Source of the DNA: Odobenus rosmarus divergens
Taxonomy: Eukaryota > Chordata > Mammalia > Carnivora > Odobenidae
Direction of reading: 5' to 3'
NCBI RefSeq assembly: GCF_000321225.1
Contig: NW_004451517.1
Location: forward strand, 496,001-560,000
DNA: 64,000 bases
Shown: piece after piece, positions 36,301-48,300 of the stretch
Layout of the letters: each line of letters starts with the position of its first letter
Position numbering within the stretch: the first letter of the stretch is position 1
Position numbers and translations under genes: made by a program
The notes under the pieces: generated by a model
Seen by the model: only the letters and a program-made list of their open reading frames with translations
Databases searched by the model: none
Told to the model about the DNA's origin: nothing

Positions 36301-39300
36301 AGATCTTTAAGGTATATACATACACCCCCAGTTTTGGGGAAAACAGCCAGTGAGAAGCCTGAAGAGAGCTAACATCTAAAGATCTTCAGAAAATGGTCCC
36401 AGGTTTGGTGTGAGATACTGTTGGGCTGAAATGCTGGGAGACACGCAAAGGAGCTGTCAGACTGTGGGTGTCCCTCTAGGGAATCCCAGAGGCGACGTCT
36501 GTTAGGGATCTGAGTCCCCAGACCACAAGGTATACTTAACTGACAGCAAGGAGAGGAGATGAGGTTCTGCTTCAGTAGAGAAGGGAGTGGGCAAGGGCAG
36601 AGGCCTGGGGAGCCCCAACATGCAGCAAGAACCAGCAAGGAAGACGAAGTAGCCACCGGAGAGGCATGGGGTAAAAGGTGGGCATTAGAGAGGCCAGGGG
36701 CAGGGTGTTTAAGAACATGTCAGAACATGAACGCTGCTCTATGAGCTAAATGAGGGCCGGTCAGCATCCCCAGGAATTATGGATGAGGAAGCCATTGGTG
36801 GCCAAGCTAAAAACAGTTTCGGTGGAGTAATGGGGGCAGAAGCCTCAACGGAGTCGGGTGAGAAATGAGTGGGAGGTAAGGAAACTAAGAAAACTCATGT
36901 GAGATGCTTAACTGCAAAGGAAAAGGGGTCCAGGTGGTACCGGAGGATGTGGGGCAAGAGTTTGCTTTCTAGGATGAATGAGACCAGAGCACGTATCCGT
37001 GCTAGGGGTGCCAATAGAGGGGGCCAAGTGTCCAGATATCCCTGGAGGATGAGGGGGTCAACCATGGAGCCCCACCACAAAACCAGCCTTCACAGAGCAC
37101 AGACCTCACCTAACTGGCAGGAGAAAGGCAGGGAAAGATGCAGGCGCAGGCAGACTTCTAGATTCCCGAGGAAGAAGATAAGAAGCTCCCCACCACTACA
37201 TTCTCTGAGCAGGAGCCAAGCTGATCTGCTGAGACAAAGGCTCGAGGAGGGAGAGCCTAGGAGTTAGAAGAGATGAAGAAAATCTAAGAGTCGTCCGTGG
37301 CGGGTGGGAGACTGCACGGAAAAGCCTAGTGTTGTGTGGGTCCAATGAAGGCAGAGCTGAGGCTGGGCGCCAGGACCCGACGGAGCCCATCCACGGAGGT
37401 ACACAACTGTATACAGCAGCGTCCAGCCATCCAGGGGCACCTCTGGAGACAACAGCGAAGTTGGGCTCCTCCAGGGATGGGCAGTATCTACTCACAAAAT
37501 ATGTGTGCTTGTATCCTTAAATTCACCCCTTTAAAAATACTTCTACGTGTCTTAAAGTACAACTGTATTCCACACGTGATACATATGAAGTACACACTTC
37601 CTAATCTTACATGACTCACCTGGTGTTTCAGTGGAGATTCTATCCTCCTGAATTCAGAAGGTTGATTCTCTAACTGGTAGACAATCAGTCCTCTCTCTGC
37701 AGTCGCCACCACGGCCATAGGGTAGATCTAGGGAACGGAGGGAAGCAGAGACATGATTAAAATGAAGGAATGTGTTTTTTTAAATACCAAAATATTAGAT
37801 CCATGTTTTTAGACTCACAAAAATAAGTCTGAATTTTTTTTAAGTTTAAAAAATCCAATGATATCACAACATTTTTCATGAAAATCTAGGGAAATAATTA
37901 TTTGAAAGTAGAACATCCATTTTTAAAAGACTCATTTTTTAAAACTATAAACTATAGCATTTTTTTTAAAATACTGAGGAATAGAGAAGTGAAAATCATC
38001 TACACCACCCTTTCAAATGCTAACTGCTAATTAATATCATGCTATGTTTTCCTCTAGGGCTTCTCCGAACATCATGCATGCTTATGTATATATGTATGTA
38101 TGTTCCTACATAATTTATGTCCTTCACTCAAGGCGTGTATTCCAAGAATACTAGCTGTTGCTGTACAATATTCCCTCAAACGAGTTCATTTAACCTCACT
38201 GGTCTTGTTGGCTTATCAGGCCACATCCAAGCTTTCATTACATTATACAGAACAAAGACCACCTGTGTCTTTTTTTCTCATGATAAATTCCTAAAAGTGG
38301 AATTACTGGCCATTAGCACAAAACTGGAAGACTTATAACTAAATGGACAGAGAAAGTTCTTGTTTCTCTTCCACTCAGTCCCCAAAGATCCAACACCACA
38401 CCACACAGTTATTGCCCACTTTCCTACAGCCACAACAGATGTTATATACTGATGGCATGTGGCCACTTGAACTATATCCTCTGTGTATTTATTATTCAAG
38501 TTACAGGGATTTTTAGATTATCCTCTAATTGCAATGTGTCATAAGGTAAGAAATTTGTATTCCTCTTAAAAGGATATATATTGTTAAAAATTCCTCACCA
38601 CATCGGCACAGTAACACCTTTCAGGGAGCTGCAAAACCATCATAGGATTTGATGATCGTGTATCCCAAAACTAAAAGCAAAAAAAAAAAAAGCCAGTAAG
38701 CGACCATGCAGAGCTATTGTCCAAACAGCGTAAGAATTAATGTCACTCCTGGTCAGGCCGTGCAGTGCCCTCACTGGTATAGCATACCTTCAAAGTCTTA
38801 TCCCAACTCCCGGTCATCACACAGCTGTAGTTTGGTGCCTTGATCCAATGTATGGTTTTCACAGGAGCATCGTGCTTACAAGAAGACAAAATCAAAACAG
38901 ATAAAGATAAACGTTAACTATGTGTAAGCAGCTTCAGTTCTGGAAACTCAAAAGAGAAGGCACAAATTTAAATACTGAGGTCATACCAAACAAACACCAA
39001 AGGATATCCAAGCCCTTCCCAATGACCGTGACATTTAATTTAATCTAAGAACATCTATCTACTTTCCATCCTGACAAACATTAATTTTATTTTACCCATA
39101 ATGAGAGTCAAAGTAAGCCTCTCCCTAGGGAGATATTCAGAAATAACTAGTAGGGAACTCTACAGTTTCATTTATTGACTAAGGTGATATGAATGAAGAG
39201 ATCAAAGAGATGCTTCTGGCACGCAGTCACACATACTGTGAGCTCAGAGTAGGTAATGCTTTTCTGAAAATGGTTTTGGGTCAAGAGGCCTCCCTTCCCA

Positions 39301-42300
39301 ACCAGGTCAGACCCTTTGGTTCTCGCATCTTTGAGCTTCATTACTTCTGCCCTTCATGCCTGCTGTTGCTAGTAAAAGCTCCAGGAGCACATGCAAATGC
39401 TCCTCTTACTCACTGCTGTGTCTCTACCCCTACCAGCAGTGCCTGGCACAGAGCAGGCATTCAGTAAATCTCGTCAAATGAACCAGTGTCCAAATGCAGT
39501 TGGTAAAAGGCAAGCCACACGTGGCTGTCAGAATGTCAAACACATGAATGCTGAGGCGCACTTGTAACATCTGTCTTTTATAGGCTTTAATATCACTGAC
39601 TCCTTAGGACACCATCCTTACCTACACACATACAGAAGACCCATGACAGACCATCTGTGAAACACCAGTAGGAATAAGAATGGTTATTACCCTGGTGTTA
39701 CTCTAATACTAAAGAGGTTTCTGGAATGCGTAAGTCTAACTGATCTGGTAGGTCAACTGCATTTTTTCTATACTAGAGAATTAGAATTTAAAAGTCATCA
39801 CAACCCCAGGCACCAGCCTTTCTGTACGCAGCATTTATTACCTGTGCAATCTGTATTGCTTGATTACTGTTGAGGTCCCACATTTTGGCAGTTTTATCAC
39901 ATGATGCTGTAAATACTTTGCTCCCATCCTAAAAGAAAATCAAGAAAATCTGTCATTCTAAAAAAATATATATACAATTTTTAACTGTATGTTAGGTTGA
40001 TCATATTGAGACAGGTTTTGTTTTGCAATTTTTATTTTTCTAATTATTGGGGAGCCAGTGTATTATAAACTCACTGTCATATACGAAACACATTTTTCGC
40101 TCTGTTTCTTTATTACTGATTTATTTTCCTAAGAGATACCAAATAAACAGGATAAAAATTCAAACATGTGAAGTTATACAGGGAAAATGAAGTCTCCCGC
40201 CCCTGACCCTCTCCTTTCTCATGGGCCACTACTACCTTCCACGAGTAGTTTTTGCAAATCCTGCATCCATATGTAGTAGGGGCCACTTACACGTATCCTT
40301 CTTCTTCTGGTTAATTTCAAGCCTTTTTTTTTTTTTTTTTAAAGATTTTTATTTATCTGACAGAGCACGAGCGAGCACACAAGCAAGAAGAGCAGCAGGC
40401 AGAGGGAGGGATGAGGGAGAAGCAGGTTCTCCGCAGAGGAGACCAACTCGAGGCTCGATCCCAGGACCCCAGGACCGTGACCCAAGCCAAAGGCAGACAC
40501 TTAACCAACTGAGCCACCTAGGCGCCCCAATTTCAAGTCTTTTTTGATCAATTTCAAGCCTTCACAAAAGTTGCAAGAATAAAACAATGAACACCCATAA
40601 ACCGTTCACCTAGAAGCACCAATGGTAAACATTTTGCCACATTTAGTGCATCGTTCCCTCTTTATATACACACATGCATCTATTATCATTATACATTTGT
40701 TCAGCTATGTATCCGATAGCATTCTGAAGTGCACACCATAAAACTACACTAATTTTCAATAATCATTGGTCCTATGAAAACTACAGGACAGCTTAACAAA
40801 CTAGCAATCATTGTGTAGTGGTTTTAAAAATATTCAAATATAGAACTCGTAAATTAAGTCATATATAAAAAAAGAATAATTTTTAGGAAGAGAAAAAACT
40901 AAATGGAAAGTCTAGACCAGTGGTTAGCAAATTTCTTCTTAAAGGGCCATTTATTTAGTGAGTAACTCCTTAACTGTCATAATAGCTTGAAAGCAGCCAT
41001 ACACGTTATGTAAATGAATGTGGCTGTGTGCCAATAAAACTTTATTTACAAAAATAGGCAATGGGCCATTTCTGGCCCATGGGCCATAGTCTGCTGACCA
41101 GCGACCTAGATTATCTCATTTCTGGTTCCAAAGCTCAAAGATTCACTGCCATCCTTCCTTAGCAAAAATTTCTTCCCATATAAAGTCACCAGTTCTCCAA
41201 CTGAAAGAAAAGATAAAACCTGCTTCTCTATCAGCGAAGTTATAAGGGTAACTCCATAAATCTTTAGAAAGATACCCACATATGTCGTGGGCTACCCTGA
41301 GATTGAGCGACACACCAGCCTCTCAACCTCATTATAAAATGCCAATCCTACAGCTGTAATTAGCATCACGGAGCAGCAGGCCAGATCCCACTGGGCATAC
41401 AGATACGGAGGCTAACCTAGCAAAAGGCCAGGGCAGAGAAACAGTATTTTCAAGTGCTCTCCAGCCAGCTGCTCCCTGCCCTGCTATGGCCACACAGCGA
41501 ACCATGTGTTCCTACAGCACTGAAGAATCATCTTCACCAAGTTTGGGTTTTATGCCTCCAAGGTAACTCTGGTGCTTTTGTGCTTCTGTGGTGGTGTTTT
41601 ATGTGTACCTTCCTCTCCCAAACGCTCTTCCCACCTTCCACACTAGCCTGTTCCCCTTCCTGTAAGCGTCTGAGGGAGGCTGTCACGCACATGGGTTCTG
41701 GAGCCAGGAAGGTCTGGGTCTGGGCCTCGACTCAGCCATTCACTGTGTTGCCTCAGACAAGTCTGTCAACTAACCCCGTGCTAGCCACTTTATGTAGATG
41801 CAGTCTAGCTGCCACAAAGTTCTACCATCTGCAATTCTGTCTGTCCTGACAGACCGGGAGTTCCATGAATACGGTATTTGCCCATCTTGCCTACTTCCCT
41901 TTCCACTATATCCCCAGGGCTTTAGCATACTAGAGGAGCCTGATAATTATTTGCTTAATTAAGTATCATCTGTTGTAATTATTATTACCTTCAGGTTACA
42001 AATGAGGAAACAAACACAGACAGATTAAGTAACCTGCCAAAGTCAAAATGCTGAAGAGTTAGAGCCCAAATTTGAACTAGAGCTGGATGATACAATGCTC
42101 AAAAAGCTACAGGCACAGGGTTCATTTCTCTTTTAAGATTCAGTTCAACTTGTCTCCTCAGTGAGGCCTTCACGGCACCCCTCCCAAAATTTATAGCTTT
42201 CTGTGTTCCCTACAAGCCAGCCCCAGGACACCCTGACCCTCTCAGAGCTCGGCTCACTGTATTAGAACTCTTCATTACCGTGTTTGATTCTTCCATTAGA

Positions 42301-45300
42301 TGACACACAACTTGGAGAAAGGAAATAAGCGGTCTTTGTTTTTTGTAAATGCCAACAGCCACTCAGTAACATGTGGGCAACAGAATTCCTGTATCAGTTA
42401 ATTCTACTTCTTATCCTACTTTATAAGAAACTTTACATTCTGATCTGTTACCCATTCGTAAAAAAAAAGACAGGCAAAATAAATTAGAAAGATTTTCAAC
42501 TTACTCAAGTTGCTGCTTTTCCACATGTAAACTAAAAATAAGTTGTATCTGCAATCACTTTTCAAATTATTTTCACAAGTCTATTATTGTCTCATAATAA
42601 TCCAAATCACATATGTCAAGAAAACATTGTTCAGATGACAAAAATGCTCAGAGAAGCCTATCATAGCTAATGATGAAAACGGGATCAATTCTGTCTCCTA
42701 AACCATCTCACAATATTTATAAATTTCTTAGTTATAAAACCAAGTAAGATCACATAAATGAATGGTGTAATTTGAAAATGACAACATAAAATAAAAGTAG
42801 TTTGGCAATTTCTCACAAAGTTAAACATATATTTAACATACAACACAGCAATCCACTAGATATTAACCTCAGAGAAATGAAAACTTTTGTTCACAGAAAA
42901 CCCAGCACACAATTGTTTACAGCGGCATTATTTGTAATGACCACAATGGGAAACAATCCAAATGTGCTCCTACTGAACAAACGGTGACACACCCACACAA
43001 CAGGACACCGCTCAGCAAGAAGGACAACTACTGACTGACGTAACGACCTGCATGGGTCTCAGGTGCATTCTGCTGAGTGAAAGCAGCCAGACTCCAAGAT
43101 GACACGGTACAGGACTATTCACGTGGCATTCTGGGACGGGCAGAACCACAGGGACAGAAAACACATCGGTGGTTTCCAGCAGCGAGAAACTGAGGAGCAT
43201 GTGACTGAAGGGCAGGAGGGAACCTGGGGCTGTACTGTTCTGTACCCTGACCACAACTCTACGCATTTCTCTAAACTGACAAAATTATACACTAAAAAGG
43301 TTCAATTTTATTGTCTACAATTCGTAACTAATGAATCTGACAAAAAATTACATAGAAGGCCTGAGAGGGGCCTGGAGGCTTAGCTTCCTCAGCATGGAGG
43401 TACACCTGTCACTCAGGCCCCCGTTTTCTTGCCTCTGCTGGGCTCAGCTGCTGGGCAGCAGTGGCAGAAGGGAGAGAAAGGCTGAGCTGTCCACTTGCAC
43501 TGGCTCCTCCTTTACAAAGGGGACGAGCCCCTTTACAGCTGCAGCTCTTGCTGTGGTTCACCAGTTACCTTCCCTTCCGGTGCACCTTTGGGAAGGGTCC
43601 CTTCGATACATCCTTCCCTATCAAAAGCTCACAGCCAAATAAACTTGAACATATTTGTTTATATTACTGATGCTCAGGATCTGGGAGGAAAAAGAATTCC
43701 AAAAACCCCGAAGACTTCAAATACCTATTAATTGAAAAGGATTCTTTTTTTCTCTAGGATTTATCTTCTGGGATACTAAATTTCTAATTTTAAAATGACA
43801 TAAAAATTCATGGCATAAAGGTAGGAAGAGCTTCCAGAAATAATTCAATTGTTTGCTTAAGGTAACATGCCAATAGGGCGCCTGGGTGGCAAAGTCGTTA
43901 AGCGTCTGCCTTCGGCTCGGGTCATGATCCCAGGGTGCTGGGATCGAGTCCCACATTGGGCTCCCTGCTCGGCGGGAAGCCTGCTTCTCCCTCTCCCACT
44001 CTCCCTGCTTGTGTTCCCTCTCTCGCTGTCTCTCTCTCTCTGTTAAAAAATAAATAAAAAAAATCTTAAAAAAAAAAAGTAACGTCAATAAAATGAACTT
44101 TTTATGCACAAAAAACTCAAACTGAAGCTAACATTAACTGACTACATTAGGAATGTCAATAAATTATTGTACTGACGCTCAGAAACTTAGAATTCCAACA
44201 ATGTGTATACATACATGCTATTTGTGGCTCAGGTTATATAAAAGTAGAAATTATATAAATACTCTAGGTAACACATGATTTTATGTTGTAGGAAACATGA
44301 AAAATGGAATGAAACTTACATCACTCCAGCAGACATCTAACACAGGCCCCGTGTGCATCTGCTGGGCTTTTGGAATAGTCTGTCCACTATCTTGAACTTC
44401 CCAGCAGCGAACCTACAGTAATATGACAAATTAAGGCAAACATAGCAACTTCTGACATTTTACATGCATTTAATACCCAATAACTAATGGGGTGCAACTT
44501 AAATATACACAAACTTCTCATATAAACCTAATTATCTAACTTTAAGAATAAAGCAATTGAGGGCCGCCTGGGTGGCGCAGTCGGTCAGGCGTCCGACTCA
44601 TGGTTTCGGCTCAGGTCATGATCTCAGGGTTGTGGGATGGAGCCCTGCGTTGGGCTCCGTGCTCATCTCAGAGTCTGCTTGAGATCTCTCCCTCTGCCCC
44701 TCCTGCTCGTGCTCCCTCTCTGAAATAAACAAACAAACCTTAAAAAAAAAATAAAGCAACTGAAAAGTCTACTCAAGTAGCTATTTCCCTATTCCTACTT
44801 CCAAGCCATCAAAATATACAAATTCTTTTGCTTACACCTAAAACTGCGGATAAATTTCTCATCACATCTGAGATATATTTGTCTTCTAAAGTACAATGTT
44901 ATCCATCACCATCCAGACAACCAAGACCACAGGGGAAACTCACCTTTCTTCTCTGAATATTCTGGTTTTTTACATCATTTTTTCCCCCTGATTATAAATG
45001 TAATGCATTTTACTTGAGAGATTTTGTAAATATGACAAGAAAATAAAAAATCCCCTTACTCCCACCACACTATAGTTAATAGTTCGTTGTGCTTTCAGTG
45101 TTTCTATGCACACATATTTTCTTCAAAAAGCTGGATTACAGAGTACCTTCACTCTTTTAACTGAAGCTTTTCTCCCTTGCATTATTAACTGCCATTAAGC
45201 ATTCTTCTAACATTTTTCAGCAGTGAATCATGTGAAGTCTTTCCAGAAACTACATGTAGAAACCAAACCTGCTCAACCATGACTACCTTCCTCCTCCTCC

Positions 45301-48300
45301 TGTTCTCTCCTCAACCCCCTGCTACCCCCACTGTTGCATAAAAATCTTTTCCAAAACTTTTAAATGGTTTTCCAGCACACAAACATACTATAAAATACAT
45401 TATTTGTTATTACAATTTTCAAAACTTCCACTAGCATGAAGACTTTTTAAAATGAGATTGGGACAGCTGGGTGGCTCAGTTCGTAAAGCATCTACCTTCA
45501 GCTCAGGTCATGATCCCCTTGGGATCAAGTCCTGCATCGGGCTCCTTGCTCAGCAGAGCAGGGACCCTGCTTCTCCCTGTGCCTGCCACTCCCCCTGCTT
45601 GTGCGCACTGACAAATAAATAGTATCTTTTAAATAAAATAAAAATAAAATACAATACAATGAGGCAGTATCAGGTAATGGCTAGAAGTACAGATCTGGGG
45701 TCACACGGCTGCGGCAGCGTCCCGGCTGCTGCTCCCTTAGATGCGGGACATGGGCCAGTTATTCTACATCTCTAACTTTCATAACCTGCGTCAGAAGATG
45801 GGAGAGGACAGGAGGATAACCGCGTTAGCTGTTACGGGATTAACTCAGTTATGCACGTAAAGTACATTACCGGGATCTTCCTCAAGCCCCAGAAGATGCA
45901 GGGGTATAAACTTAAGGATTTCTGATAAATATTGCCAATTAGCCTTCAGAAGAGCTGTATCAATTTATATACCCACCAGCGGTACATGAAAGGTCTCAGC
46001 TTTTTTTTTTTTGCTGGGATCAAGTGTTATTCTTTTAAACTTCTCATTTTGTTAACTTGACAGAGTCTCCATCACAGAAGTTTGAATTTATCTGCTTATG
46101 AGAGTGGCTGAAAGGTTCAAGTTCACACTAACGGGCCACCTGCACTCCTTGTGCGAAGTGCCTCTTCACATCCTTTGCTTATTTTTCTACCAGAGTTTTT
46201 ATCTTTCTTTTTGTGCACTATGATTTCTTGTCTTTCTTTTTGTACACAATAGGTTAAGTATAATGTCTATGCGGGATGTGTGCTATATCTGAAGTTGAAA
46301 AAAGTTTAACACTTGCCTTAAGACATTTTTAGGATACCTATAAGTTTATGTACACTACCATGGATAAGTCATTCTCAATGATACTACAATTGATTTGGGA
46401 ATCCATGTCAAGTTACTGAACTAGAGTAGGAATTTTTGAGTGGTATGATCATGCTTTTTTAACAAAAATCAGTGTAACAAGTGATGTCTGCCCTACTCAG
46501 AAGGGTCACACCTACTGATTTCTTTAAAAAGGTCATCTCTGCTTCATTTACTTGGGGAAGAATGAAGCCAAATGGAAAGCTAACCTCGCCCATACAAAGA
46601 GATAAGACTTCTAGAACATGCACATAAGGAGCACTTACGTCGTTAGCCCACGATCCTGCAATAAGAAAGTTGCCGGGCAAGGTTGGTGGGCTAAAAGATA
46701 GACAACCAATGCTGTCATCAGGAGAGGATGTTACTTCAATATCCTGGGGGGCGAGGGGGAAAGTCAATGTTACAGCATAGGAATCATCAATTTCATTCAA
46801 AATTGTTTTCTTTCTCACCGAACACTCATGGTGGACTTTCCTTGTGCTAAGAACTAAATGAACTGGACCTCTCTTGCTCTGATCCAAAAAAGGAGTAATA
46901 AAGGAGCTAGTGGAAGAGCTAGCACTGCTGGGACCTGAAGCAGCACTCTCAATGAAATGCCCAGGATGATGTTTTCCACATGATAGCCCACCAGTTCACT
47001 CTGGCCCCAAACTACTCGATCAGAGCCACTGCCTGCCCCCAACCCCGTGGAAATTCTAATTCAACAGTTGTGGGCTGGGCCCTGGGAATCCACAATTTTA
47101 ACAAGCACCTCGGTGACTTAAGTGAAGAAAGTCAGGGGGCACAGGACACTAGCACAGGGGACACCATTTCTGTGCTCCAAGTTTGAGAAAGTGGGCTAGA
47201 CAAAGTTTCAGAGCTTTTGCCCCAAAGGAGGCTCCCAAGCTATGTAGGTCTCTCTCACTGTGGGAAGCCTGGACTGTAATTTCCTCAACATCCCGTGAAG
47301 CTTCACGCGGTACCTTCATGGGGTTGTGGTTATCTGTGCTTGTGCTGCCAAACATGCTGGTCCCGCTAGTTCCAAAACCCGAGGTGGTTCCAAACAGACT
47401 CATTCTGGCCCTAAAAAGTAATGGAAAACATTAAGGACAGGTCCTGTCTTCAGTAATCAATATCCCTGAGAGCTAATATAAAGCTAATTAAGTCACAGAA
47501 GGGAAAAATGACCTGATGCTAGGTTTCTCTTTAGAAATCTAAATACGGATAATCAGGGCACCCGGGTGGCTCAGTCAGTTAAGAGCGTCTGCCTTCAGCT
47601 CAGGTCATGATCCCAGGGTCCTGGGATTGAATCCTGAATCGGGCTCTCTGCTCAGCGGGGAGCCTGCTTCTCTCTCTCTGCCTGCAGCTCTGCCTACTTG
47701 TGCTCTCCCTCTTGCTATCTCTGTCAAATAAGTAAATAAAATTTTTTTTCTTTTTAAGATTTTATTTATTCATTTGAGACACAGAGATACAGAGAGAGAG
47801 AGAGAGAGCATGAGCAGGGGGAGAGGCAGAGAGAGAGGGAGAAGGAGGCTCCAGGCTGAGCAGAGAGCCCTACGTGGGGCTCAATCCCAGGACCCCGGGA
47901 TCATGACCTGAGCCAAAGGCAGACGCTTAACCATCTCACTACCCAGGCCCCCATAAAGTCTTTAAAAAAAAAAAAAAATGTGTTAAGTGCTTTTTAAATA
48001 TGAAATATTTTAGAACAGTTTTTGATTTATAGAAAATTGTAAAGATAGAGTTCCTATACCCCCTACATCCAGTTTCCTTATTTCCTTCTTACATTTGTCA
48101 CTATTAGTAAACCAGTACATTAATAGCAAAGTACTTTTCAGTCACCAGCTAGAAAATAAATTCACCCCTTTCTTACATAATTTGAGACACTGAGCTTTGC
48201 ACCAGGAATACAAGAGTAAATCAGCAGAAGGCCCCACTCTTCCAGGTCACCACTCAGTGAGAATTTACTTTCCTCTTACTAATTTCTACACTCTGGCTTA

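Noticed and set aside
42800..43300. Possible gene fragment in RAE1 intron 4
   Set aside because: Wording matches an old L1 3' region, and frames are broken.
46459..46887. 142-aa open frame spanning RAE1 exon 3
   Set aside because: Only residues encoded by 46639-46743 match the RAE1 family; both ends read into intron at clear splice sites.
47785..47815. (AG)n run considered as an independent microsatellite
   Set aside because: It is the normal purine-rich middle of a reverse CAN-SINE.
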